Below, piece after piece: positions 24,549-32,108 of a DNA stretch of 36,115 nucleotides. The stretch spans positions 1 through 36,115 of the forward strand of contig NZ_JAHHPM010000032.1 of assembly GCF_024606345.1 (NCBI RefSeq). Direction: 5' to 3'. This stretch comes from Endozoicomonas sp. YOMI1. GTDB lineage: Bacteria; Pseudomonadota; Gammaproteobacteria; Pseudomonadales; Endozoicomonadaceae. Positions within the stretch are counted from its first letter, which is position 1. Each line of letters starts with the position of its first letter. The notes beneath the pieces are model-generated. The model was not told the origin of the DNA, did not search any database, and was given only the letters and a program-made list of their open reading frames with translations. The translations under genes were made by a program, and so were the position numbers.

Positions 24549-25952
24549 TTAGAATTCAGCCCCAAAGGCCAACAGTGCTTTTGTGTCCGTTGATAAACTG
24601 TCACCTTTCAACAACCGGTTTATTCCCACAATATCTGCTTCTGACAGACTTCCCGCCGCACGCTTAAGGCGCAGATGATTCATCAGGTAGTCGTAACGGG
24701 CGGCAGAGAAGTCGCTTCTGGCAATAAACAACTCCCGCTCACTGTCCAGAACGCTGCCACTGGAAATAACGCCGGACTCAAATGCGGTCCGTTTAACCTC
24801 CGCCGCCTTTTCATAGGTTTCTACAGACTTCTGCAGAGCATTGACTTTACTGATTGAACTGACCACCCCTGTGTAAGCTGCCTGAGTTTCCCGGGCAACC
24901 TGTCGAAGGGCCAGCTCCAGCTCGTCCTGTGCTTTGTAATGACGATTAATGGATTCCCGAACTTTTGATGACACCGCGCCACCGGAATACAGAGGCATGC
25001 TCATTTGAAAAAGTACATCCTGAGAATCTATTTCACTACCACCGCCAAACAACGAACCGCCGGTTTCTTTCGTACTCTGGGTGATTACCAGATCAAACGT
25101 AGGATAGTGGCCACCTTTTTGGCGACGTACTTCCTGCCAGGCCACATCGACAGCACTCTGCCGCGACAAGACCACAGGATTGTTTGCCTGTGCATCATTA
25201 ACCCAGCTATCCATCCTGGTGGGATCAGGGCGCTGAAGTACAAGGTTTTGCCCAAGCGCATCCAGATTATCCGGAAGTTTGCCAGCAATTTCTTTTAGCC
25301 CTTGTAGCGCATCATGCAGTGTATTTGCTGTTTCAATCTGGCGGGCTTTGGCCTGCATAAAGCGAGCTTCTGCATCCAGAAGGTCTGTACTGTTAGCAAG
25401 ACCATTAGCAAACTCTCGATCTACCAGCTGAAAATGTTTTTCCAGCGCCTTCACTTCCGCTTCAACTGCCTGATAGCTGTCGTTTTCACGCAATACCGTA
25501 AAATACGCTGAGGCTACCCGCATCACCAGATCCTGTCGAACATTTTCCAGGTCAGCAGCCACTTTCCTGACTTCAGCCTTCGCCTGTTTGAAATAAGCCC
25601 AGTTACTGTAGCTGTAAATAGACTGGGTCAAAGAGAGGCTCTGTTCATTGGTAGGAAAGGAGGTCCTACCTTTGGCAAAGACGGTATTATCGGAACTGAC
25701 AATATCCTGTTTTGACTTTGTTTTGCTGTAATCAAACTGAAGGCTGGGCAACAGAACGGCCCGGGCCTGAGTGTAAATTTCTTTAGAGGCTTCGTATTCA
25801 AACATGCCTGCACGGTAGACAGGGTCACGCTCCAGCGCCTGCTGATAGACTTCAAGCAAATCAGCCGCCTGGGAATAAAAAGGCATTGCCGCCAACCATG
25901 CCGAAGCAAGGAAGAGCCTTTTGCAAACCGTAGCTACGCTACCGGGTGACAT
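24549..25952 (-). CDS. tolC-like: TolC-family outer-membrane efflux/secretion channel
   Basis: A 467-residue precursor of the TolC/OEP family, which forms trimeric outer-membrane beta-barrels with long periplasmic alpha-helical tunnels used by type I secretion and efflux pumps. A signal peptide is clear at residues 1-29, with likely cleavage after SQA and a mature N-terminus of ADLLEVYQQAL, typical of TolC. The two internally repeated OEP halves with long helices are recognisable (for example LVMRVASAYFTVLRENDSY in the first half and VARETQAAYTGVVSSI in the second). I chose the internal ATG at 25952 because an excellent AAGGAGGAG lies nine bases upstream; the frame could extend to 26015 but that start lacks a comparable site and would add residues before the signal peptide. 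It is divergent from the adaptor operon and co-directional with sapC and the giant gene, pointing to a dedicated exit channel. Confidence 0.92.
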   Translation of the reverse strand: MSPGSVATVCKRLFLASAWLAAMPFYSQAADLLEVYQQALERDPVYRAGMFEYEASKEIYTQARAVLLPSLQFDYSKTKSKQDIVSSDNTVFAKGRTSFPTNEQSLSLTQSIYSYSNWAYFKQAKAEVRKVAADLENVRQDLVMRVASAYFTVLRENDSYQAVEAEVKALEKHFQLVDREFANGLANSTDLLDAEARFMQAKARQIETANTLHDALQGLKEIAGKLPDNLDALGQNLVLQRPDPTRMDSWVNDAQANNPVVLSRQSAVDVAWQEVRRQKGGHYPTFDLVITQSTKETGGSLFGGGSEIDSQDVLFQMSMPLYSGGAVSSKVRESINRHYKAQDELELALRQVARETQAAYTGVVSSISKVNALQKSVETYEKAAEVKRTAFESGVISSGSVLDSERELFIARSDFSAARYDYLMNHLRLKRAAGSLSEADIVGINRLLKGDSLSTDTKALLAFGAEF

Positions 25953-26111
25953 AATCACAAACTCCTCCTTGAGCACTGACATCTCAATGCATACCCTGAT
26001 AGGGTATATACGCACTTGCTTTTTATTGGTATTTTATTCATCCGTTGATTAAAAAATAAATAGCAAGCGCTTTCAAGAAGAAATGTGCAACGGTTAACAC
26101 AAGAATAACCT
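25953..26111. promoter_or_regulatory. Divergent promoter region with a perfect 7+7 palindrome
   Basis: This 159-bp gap separates the leftward tolC-sapC-giant unit from the rightward adaptor-M50-SecA operon, so it should hold both promoters. At 25991-26007 lies ATACCCT-GAT-AGGGTAT, a perfect inverted repeat with a 3-bp spacer, immediately beside a TATATA sequence. This is a plausible operator for co-regulating both units. The stretch 26021-26062 is AT-rich. I could not assign convincing -35/-10 pairs to either direction. Confidence 0.5.
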
Positions 26112-27950
26112 ATGGATGAACAAGCCGTTACTGACTCCCGGAAAACGCTAAAAGACGACAGTCAACTGAATGCCCCGCCATTCACTGACTATTATAAAGA
26201 GTGGCTGCTTGGTCAGAATTATATGATTGACGGGCTGCATTGCAGCCTGATCATGGTTCAGACCAATAATGTTTTCTTGAACGTGGCATCCTGGCAGGAA
26301 AGCTCAAGTAACTTCGCCAGACTGAAAGCGCTTGCCAGTCAACTCTCCCATTGGGATCAACCTCAAATCAGTACACTGGAAAGTGACGGAAGCAGTCACG
26401 AAACGTTTGCCCTGCTCTATCCGGTGAAATCCAACGACAATATCCCAATTGCTCTAGCCGCCTTTGCCCTGCAGGCAAACTCCCAAAAAGCATTGCAGAA
26501 AGCAATGGCCACACTTCAGTGGAGCACTGCCGGACTTGAGATTATTGACTATCAGCAACGGTTTGAAGTGCTGAATACTGAACAGAAATGCACCGCTGAT
26601 CGAGTCAATATCCTCGCCAGAGTGTTAACAGAACCGGATTATCCAGCTGCAGCTATGGGATTGGTGACCGAGCTGGCCACACTTTTTAATTGTGATCGCG
26701 TCAGTCTGGGGGAATATCACAACCATCACGCAACCCTGAAATACCTGTCTCACAGCACGCAGTTCGGCAAAAAAATGAATCTGGTTCGTGCTATTGAACA
26801 GGCAATGGATGAGTCTATTGATCAGGGGCGGCCTCTTCAATTTCCCCAAAAAGAAGAAAACGCCTCAATACTGACTCTGGCTCATAAAAAGCTCTCAGAG
26901 TTACAGGGCGATGCCAGTATATTATCGATACCCGTATACTCAGGCCATAATGTGGCTGGCGCTATTGTTCTCGAAACCAGTCCTGCCACCCCCTTCACCG
27001 ACGAACAGGTAGAACTCTGCCAGAGTATTATCACCCTGATCAGCCCTTCTATAAACGACAAACGATTCAATGACCGCTCCCTCTGGCGAAAAACCATAGA
27101 CAGTGGAAAAACACAGCTGAAGCGTTTTACAGGACCGGAATACCCGGGAAGAAAGCTTGCAGCACTGACTGTGGTTATCCTTTCTCTGTTCTTTACATTT
27201 GCAACGGGCACCTATCGCCTATCAACTCAGGCCAGGATTGAAAGCTCTGCCCAGCGAGCCATAGTGGCGCCTTATGATGGCTACATTGAAAGTACTCATG
27301 CCCGGGCTGGCGATATCGTCAGTACTGAAGATCTGCTTATCAGCCTCGATGACCGGGACCTGCGACTGGAAAAGCTGAAATGGCTTTCCGAGCAGGCAAA
27401 GCTTAATCGCCAATATCAGGAAGCGTTGGCATTCAGGGACCGGGCAAAAATCAACATAATCAATGCACAGCTCCAGCAAGCTGAAGCACAACTGGCTCTT
27501 GTTAATAGCCAGTTAGCGAGAGCCAAACTGGCTGCACCTTTTGATGGGCTAGTCATCAGTGGTGATCTCGATCAACGCCTTGGCAGTTCCGTCACAAAAG
27601 GTGAGGTTTTATTGTCGATATCAGAGTTGGATCAATATCGCATTAAAATGCTAGTGCAGGAAAATCGAATTGCCGATACGCAGGTTGGGCAAAACGGCAC
27701 TCTCCATCTTTCAGCACTGCCGGAAACCCCCTTTGATTTCACACTCAGCAAAATCACTCCGCTAACCGAAGCCTTAGACGGTTCGACTTACTTTATTGTT
27801 GAAGCTGAGCTTTTATCAGACACTAGCCTGATACAACCAGGCATGGAAGGTATTGGTAAAATCACCATTGATGAGCGGAATCTTCTGGGCATCTGGTTAA
27901 GACAAACCAGAGAGTGGCTACAGCTTAAATTATGGTCCTGGTGGGGTTGA
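26112..27950 (+). CDS. GAF-domain HlyD-family membrane adaptor
   Basis: A 612-residue predicted inner-membrane protein. Residues about 25-140 look like a degenerate GAF-like region and about 165-315 are a clearer GAF domain (starting near ILARVLTEPDYPAAAMGLV and ending near FTDEQVELCQSIITLI). One membrane helix follows at about 349-367 (AALTVVILSLFFTFATG). Residues 380-590 form a periplasmic HlyD/biotinyl-lipoyl-like adaptor with paired half-motifs IVAPYDGYI and LAAPFDGLVIS flanking a helical hairpin. The Trp-rich C-terminus ends in WSWWG. HlyD-type adaptors bridge an inner-membrane transporter to TolC; a large cytoplasmic sensory domain fused to one is uncommon. It is the first gene of the operon, opposite tolC. 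The next gene begins eight bases after its stop, and that gene's TGAGGT ribosome-binding site overlaps this stop codon. Confidence 0.88.
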   Translation: MDEQAVTDSRKTLKDDSQLNAPPFTDYYKEWLLGQNYMIDGLHCSLIMVQTNNVFLNVASWQESSSNFARLKALASQLSHWDQPQISTLESDGSSHETFALLYPVKSNDNIPIALAAFALQANSQKALQKAMATLQWSTAGLEIIDYQQRFEVLNTEQKCTADRVNILARVLTEPDYPAAAMGLVTELATLFNCDRVSLGEYHNHHATLKYLSHSTQFGKKMNLVRAIEQAMDESIDQGRPLQFPQKEENASILTLAHKKLSELQGDASILSIPVYSGHNVAGAIVLETSPATPFTDEQVELCQSIITLISPSINDKRFNDRSLWRKTIDSGKTQLKRFTGPEYPGRKLAALTVVILSLFFTFATGTYRLSTQARIESSAQRAIVAPYDGYIESTHARAGDIVSTEDLLISLDDRDLRLEKLKWLSEQAKLNRQYQEALAFRDRAKINIINAQLQQAEAQLALVNSQLARAKLAAPFDGLVISGDLDQRLGSSVTKGEVLLSISELDQYRIKMLVQENRIADTQVGQNGTLHLSALPETPFDFTLSKITPLTEALDGSTYFIVEAELLSDTSLIQPGMEGIGKITIDERNLLGIWLRQTREWLQLKLWSWWG

Positions 27951-27958
27951 GGTAACCG

Positions 27959-30100
27959 ATGTCGGCATCGCTGTTCAGTAGCTCATGGTATAAGGTGGCA
28001 GACCTGAAGGTCCGACTCCGCAAGCATGCCCATATTCATCGTCATGTGTATCGTGACAACGTTTGGTATGTACTTCAGGATCATGTGACGGGACATTTCC
28101 ACCGCTTCAAACCTGCTGCCTACCAGATGATTGCATTGATGGATGGCACCCGCACACTCCAGCAGATCTGGGAAATAGCCTGTGAAGAACTGGGTGACAA
28201 CCTGCCAACACAGGATGAGGTTATTCAGCTGGTTGGACAGTTAAATAAAGCCAATGTCGTTCAGACGGACAAACTGCCTGATATTGATCGATTACAGAAA
28301 CAAAGAACCCAGGTCATTCGTAACAAGTGGCTGCAACAAATTAAATCCCCCTTGAGTATACGAATCCCACTGTTAGACCCAGAAGCATTTCTTACTGCAA
28401 CATCACCCATTGCCACGGCAATCTTCAGTCGTTTAAGTGCCATTCTCTTTTTATTCACCATTATCACCGGTGGTGTGCTGGCAGTGACTCACTGGGAACC
28501 CCTGACTGAAAATATCAGTGACCGCTTACTGGCCACAGAAAATATATTGTTAATGGCCCTCGTTTATCCCTTTGTAAAACTCATACATGAATTAGGGCAT
28601 GCTTACGCAGTTAAACGCTGGGGTGGTGAAGTGCACGAAATGGGCGTAATGCTGCTGGTGATGTTTCCTGTACCCTATGTTGATGCATCCGCAGCCTCCT
28701 CTTTTCATAATAAATATCAGCGAATGATCGTGGGCGCTGTTGGCATTCTAGGTGAACTTCTGATGTCGGCTATTGCGATGATAGTATGGGTCAGTGTTGA
28801 ACCCGGTGTTGTGCGGGCACTGGCTTTCAATGTAATGCTGATTGGTGGCTTCTCCACCCTACTCTTCAATGGCAACCCATTGCTGCGTTTCGATGCCTAT
28901 TATGTTCTGGCGGACTATCTTGAGATTCCTAATCTTGCTGTCAGGGGAAATGCCCAGGTGGGTTACCTGGTCAAGCTGTATCTGTTGAAGGTTCAAGGCT
29001 TAAAGTCCATTGCACAGAGCCGTTCAGAATCCTTCTGGCTGGTTGGCTATGCGGTTTTATCCTACATCTATCGACTGTTCGTTATGGTGGCCATTTCCTT
29101 ACTGGTTGCCTCCAAATATTTCTTTATAGGTGTTTTACTGGCGTGCTGGTCCATCTGGAGCAGCCTGTTAGCGCCAATTACCAAGATGATTGCAAAGCCG
29201 GCTTCCGACCCTCAACTCTGGCATAAAAGAAGAACCATTTTTCTTTATTCCAGTATCAGCCTTGGTGTCATTTTATCACTATTATTAGTGATCCCGATGC
29301 CCTATCAAACCTATAGTCAGGGTGTCGTTTATATACCGAAGGACGCCATCATCCGGGCCCCGGCCAACGGTTTTATTGACAAGCAGTTGGTAGAAACGGG
29401 GTCACAGGTATCCTTCGGGCAATCCATTATGACTATGAGTGCGCCCGACCTTGTCGCCAGAGAAAAAGTACTGGCAGCCCAGGTCAGTGAAGCCCGGTTG
29501 AGATATCAGGCGGCCATTGACGATCGAATTCAGGCAGACATCCTGTATCAGGAAGTTCGTTTTATTAACAATAAGCTTCAGGAAGCCAGAGAACGTATTC
29601 AGTCACTGTCTATTAACGGAACCACTGATGGCGAGTTAGTGGTTATTGATCGCTCAGGTATAGAAGGCAAGTATTTCCAACGGGGTGATGTGCTAGGCTA
29701 TATCGTCAATCACCACCGACTGCCATTGACCGCGATGATTTCTGAGAGTCATATCGATCAGGTCAGAAACCATACCAACCATGTTTCTCTGAAGTTTACT
29801 TCCATCCCTGACCAGGAATACAACGCCAAAATTATTCGGCAACATCCTTCATCAACGCACACTTTGCCAAGTCATACTTTATCAACTGATGGTGGAGGTC
29901 TGATTGCCCTCGCGCCCGACCGTGAATACCCTCTTCAAAGTTACCAGGGATACTTCCGGGTAGATATCAAAGCTGAAAACGCACCACGCCAACGGTTTGA
30001 TGAGCGCCTGCATGTGCTTTTTGAACATGAACCCGAACCTTTATTCTGGCGCTGGTACCGTGACGTAAGGCGACTATTCCTGAGGCAGTTTGATGTTTAA
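27959..30100 (+). CDS. PqqD-like / M50 zinc metalloprotease / HlyD fusion membrane protein
   Basis: A 713-residue three-part protein. Residues about 15-105 resemble a PqqD-type domain (VWYVLQDHVTGHFHRF, then a helix, MDGTRTLQQIWE and a final helix). Residues about 155-430 are a polytopic site-2-protease-like M50 domain with the zinc motif HELGH at 210-214 and a second conserved segment FNGNPLLRFDAYY whose Asp312 is the expected third ligand. Residues about 455-700 contain a HlyD/lipoyl-like periplasmic adaptor (IIRAPANGFI and a helical hairpin). Related peptide-zinc-metalloprotease proteins accompany peptide processing and export systems. All catalytic residues expected for M50 are present, so activity is plausible. 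It overlaps the SecA-like gene by eight bases, suggesting translational coupling. Whether it cleaves the giant protein, or acts mainly as a receptor or transporter, is inference. Confidence 0.87.
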   Translation: MSASLFSSSWYKVADLKVRLRKHAHIHRHVYRDNVWYVLQDHVTGHFHRFKPAAYQMIALMDGTRTLQQIWEIACEELGDNLPTQDEVIQLVGQLNKANVVQTDKLPDIDRLQKQRTQVIRNKWLQQIKSPLSIRIPLLDPEAFLTATSPIATAIFSRLSAILFLFTIITGGVLAVTHWEPLTENISDRLLATENILLMALVYPFVKLIHELGHAYAVKRWGGEVHEMGVMLLVMFPVPYVDASAASSFHNKYQRMIVGAVGILGELLMSAIAMIVWVSVEPGVVRALAFNVMLIGGFSTLLFNGNPLLRFDAYYVLADYLEIPNLAVRGNAQVGYLVKLYLLKVQGLKSIAQSRSESFWLVGYAVLSYIYRLFVMVAISLLVASKYFFIGVLLACWSIWSSLLAPITKMIAKPASDPQLWHKRRTIFLYSSISLGVILSLLLVIPMPYQTYSQGVVYIPKDAIIRAPANGFIDKQLVETGSQVSFGQSIMTMSAPDLVAREKVLAAQVSEARLRYQAAIDDRIQADILYQEVRFINNKLQEARERIQSLSINGTTDGELVVIDRSGIEGKYFQRGDVLGYIVNHHRLPLTAMISESHIDQVRNHTNHVSLKFTSIPDQEYNAKIIRQHPSSTHTLPSHTLSTDGGGLIALAPDREYPLQSYQGYFRVDIKAENAPRQRFDERLHVLFEHEPEPLFWRWYRDVRRLFLRQFDV

Positions 30101-32108
30101 GCTCCCACGGCGACTGCCCGCTTCAACGCTGGACCGCCCCCAGAAATCGATTCCCGGACAACAGATGCCAGCAACGATCTGGCGCGGCCTGACCTCAATG
30201 GTTATACGTCCTCTTCGTGCACAGGTTTGGATGTACTACCCACTTCTCTGGAAAATAAAGCACTACCAACCTGGTTTATCTGCACTTTCTGATCAGGAAC
30301 TGGATAACGAAATCCAAAACCTGAAAACAGCTCTGTATCAGAGAGGTCTCACCCACTATTCTGTGGCTCGAGCTTTTGCAGTTATACGGGAAGTGTCAGG
30401 TCGAGAGCTGGGCATGTATCATTTTGATTCCCAGTTACTGGGCGGGCTTGCCATTATCTATGGCAATATTGGCCAGATGCAGACCGGTGAAGGTAAAACC
30501 CTGACAGCCTCACTACCCCTTGCCACCGCAGCACTTGCCGGAATCCCTTCCCATCTGGTAACGGTTAATGATTATTTAACCCAGCGGGATGCTGAACTCA
30601 TGACGCAGGTCTATCAGCGACTGGGACTCAGTGTTGGTATTATTATTCAGGGTCTCCAAACGAATGAAAGGCAGAGGCAATATGCCTGCGATATTGTTTA
30701 CTGCACCAACAATGAACTGGCATTTGATTATTTGAAAGACAGTATCCTTCTGAAAGGAAAAAACAGCTTACTTAATCTCCATGCACACAGGCTGTTGAAC
30801 CACTCCAATAAAGGCAAACTATCGGATATAAACGACCTGATGCTACGCGGCCTGCACTTTGCCGTTGTTGATGAAGCAGACAGCGTTTTACTGGATGAAG
30901 CCCGAACACCTTTGATTATCTCGGGAGAGGAAACACCTATTGCCGCCCAACAGGAAGTTTATGCTCAAGCCATGGCGCTGATTCCTCAACTGATTGAAGG
31001 TAAGGAATACAAGGTCTGGAAGCATCGACGCCATATAGAAATCACGCCGTCAGGCGAACAAAAGGCAGCAAAGCTCTGTGAAAATCTGGGAGCTCTCTGG
31101 AAAGGCAGAGTACGTCGGTTAGAACTTATCAGGCAGGCATTAACAGCCTGGCATCTCTTTGAGCGAGATAAACACTATCTGATTGATGACTCAACAGAAC
31201 AACGAAAGGTCATCATTATAGATGAACACACCGGCCGAATGATGCCGGACCGCACCTGGGAGCAAGGGCTTCACCAGCTTATCGAAATAAAAGAAAATTG
31301 CCCGTTATCTGCGCCACGGGAAACGTTGGCAAGCATCAGCTTTCAAAACTTTTTTCTCCACTTTCATCATCTATCGGGTATGACCGGAACGACCAGTCAT
31401 GTTCGCAGTGAACTTTGGCGGGTTTACAATCTGCCAGTAGTGGATATTCCTACCCACAAAACCAGCCGAAGGCAATTTCTCAACTATAAGATCTTTCCGA
31501 AAGAACAACAAAAATGGCAAGCCGTCGTTTCCCGGGTGAAAACCTTGAAGGCGCAACATCGGCCAGTATTGATTGGCACATTATCACTGGCCAGCTCAGA
31601 GCAGCTAAGCAAGTATATGGACGAAGCGGGTATTGAGCACCAGGTTCTCAATGCCCGACAGGATAAGTTTGAAGCCAACATTGTTGCCAGAGCTGGCAGT
31701 TCAGGTTCTATCACCATTGCCACCAGCATGGCTGGACGGGGAACCGATATTAAGGTTGATGAAGCTACCAATGAACTCGGTGGTCTTCATGTCATTATCA
31801 CCGGCCTTCACGAGTCGTCCCGAATCGATCGACAGCTGATTGGCCGTTGCGCCCGACAAGGTGACCGGGGTAGTTATGAACTCCTTTTATCTCTGGAAGA
31901 CCCTTTGTTGAGTTCAAAGTGGTCCGGGATGCTTCAGAAAATATTCTCTTTCCCAGTCCCACTATCTCTGAAACACTGGCTTGCATTAATGGCCATTCGT
32001 TATTGCCAGAGCCAGTTGGAACAAAAAAATGAACGTGCTCGTAAACACCTGTTACGCAGTGATGATCTTCAGCGAGACTTTCTTTCATTTACCGATTCGC
32101 GGGTATGA
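30093..32108 (+). CDS. Short SecA-like translocation ATPase (accessory SecA paralogue)
   Basis: A 671-residue SecA-family protein with the key ATPase motifs: Walker A MQTGEGKT at 129-136, Walker B/DEAD box VVDEADSVLLDEARTPL with DEAD at 260-263, the preprotein-binding region ending in IIIDEHTGRMMPDRTWEQGLH, GMTGTTSHVRSE in the second motor half, MAGRGTDI near 546-553 and the arginine-finger segment RCARQGDRG at 585-593. It is about 230 residues shorter than E. coli SecA and lacks most of the helical wing/scaffold and the C-terminal Cys/His zinc motif. It is therefore not the housekeeping SecA. The ATG at 30093 is preferred (TGAGG seven bases upstream); a TTG three bases earlier is possible. 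It overlaps both neighbouring genes (8 and 4 bp), so it is tightly coupled to the M50 and small adaptor genes. Its role as the motor for the giant substrate is inference. Confidence 0.9.
   Translation: MFKLPRRLPASTLDRPQKSIPGQQMPATIWRGLTSMVIRPLRAQVWMYYPLLWKIKHYQPGLSALSDQELDNEIQNLKTALYQRGLTHYSVARAFAVIREVSGRELGMYHFDSQLLGGLAIIYGNIGQMQTGEGKTLTASLPLATAALAGIPSHLVTVNDYLTQRDAELMTQVYQRLGLSVGIIIQGLQTNERQRQYACDIVYCTNNELAFDYLKDSILLKGKNSLLNLHAHRLLNHSNKGKLSDINDLMLRGLHFAVVDEADSVLLDEARTPLIISGEETPIAAQQEVYAQAMALIPQLIEGKEYKVWKHRRHIEITPSGEQKAAKLCENLGALWKGRVRRLELIRQALTAWHLFERDKHYLIDDSTEQRKVIIIDEHTGRMMPDRTWEQGLHQLIEIKENCPLSAPRETLASISFQNFFLHFHHLSGMTGTTSHVRSELWRVYNLPVVDIPTHKTSRRQFLNYKIFPKEQQKWQAVVSRVKTLKAQHRPVLIGTLSLASSEQLSKYMDEAGIEHQVLNARQDKFEANIVARAGSSGSITIATSMAGRGTDIKVDEATNELGGLHVIITGLHESSRIDRQLIGRCARQGDRGSYELLLSLEDPLLSSKWSGMLQKIFSFPVPLSLKHWLALMAIRYCQSQLEQKNERARKHLLRSDDLQRDFLSFTDSRV

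Noticed and set aside
25953-26015. Upstream extended start of the TolC-family gene at 26015
   Set aside because: The frame is open, but the strong AAGGAGGAG site and the signal peptide fit the ATG at 25952, and the extension would cover the palindromic operator-like site.
30093-32108. Housekeeping SecA
   Set aside because: The protein is much shorter than standard SecA, lacks the C-terminal zinc motif and is embedded by overlapping reading frames in an adaptor/protease operon.
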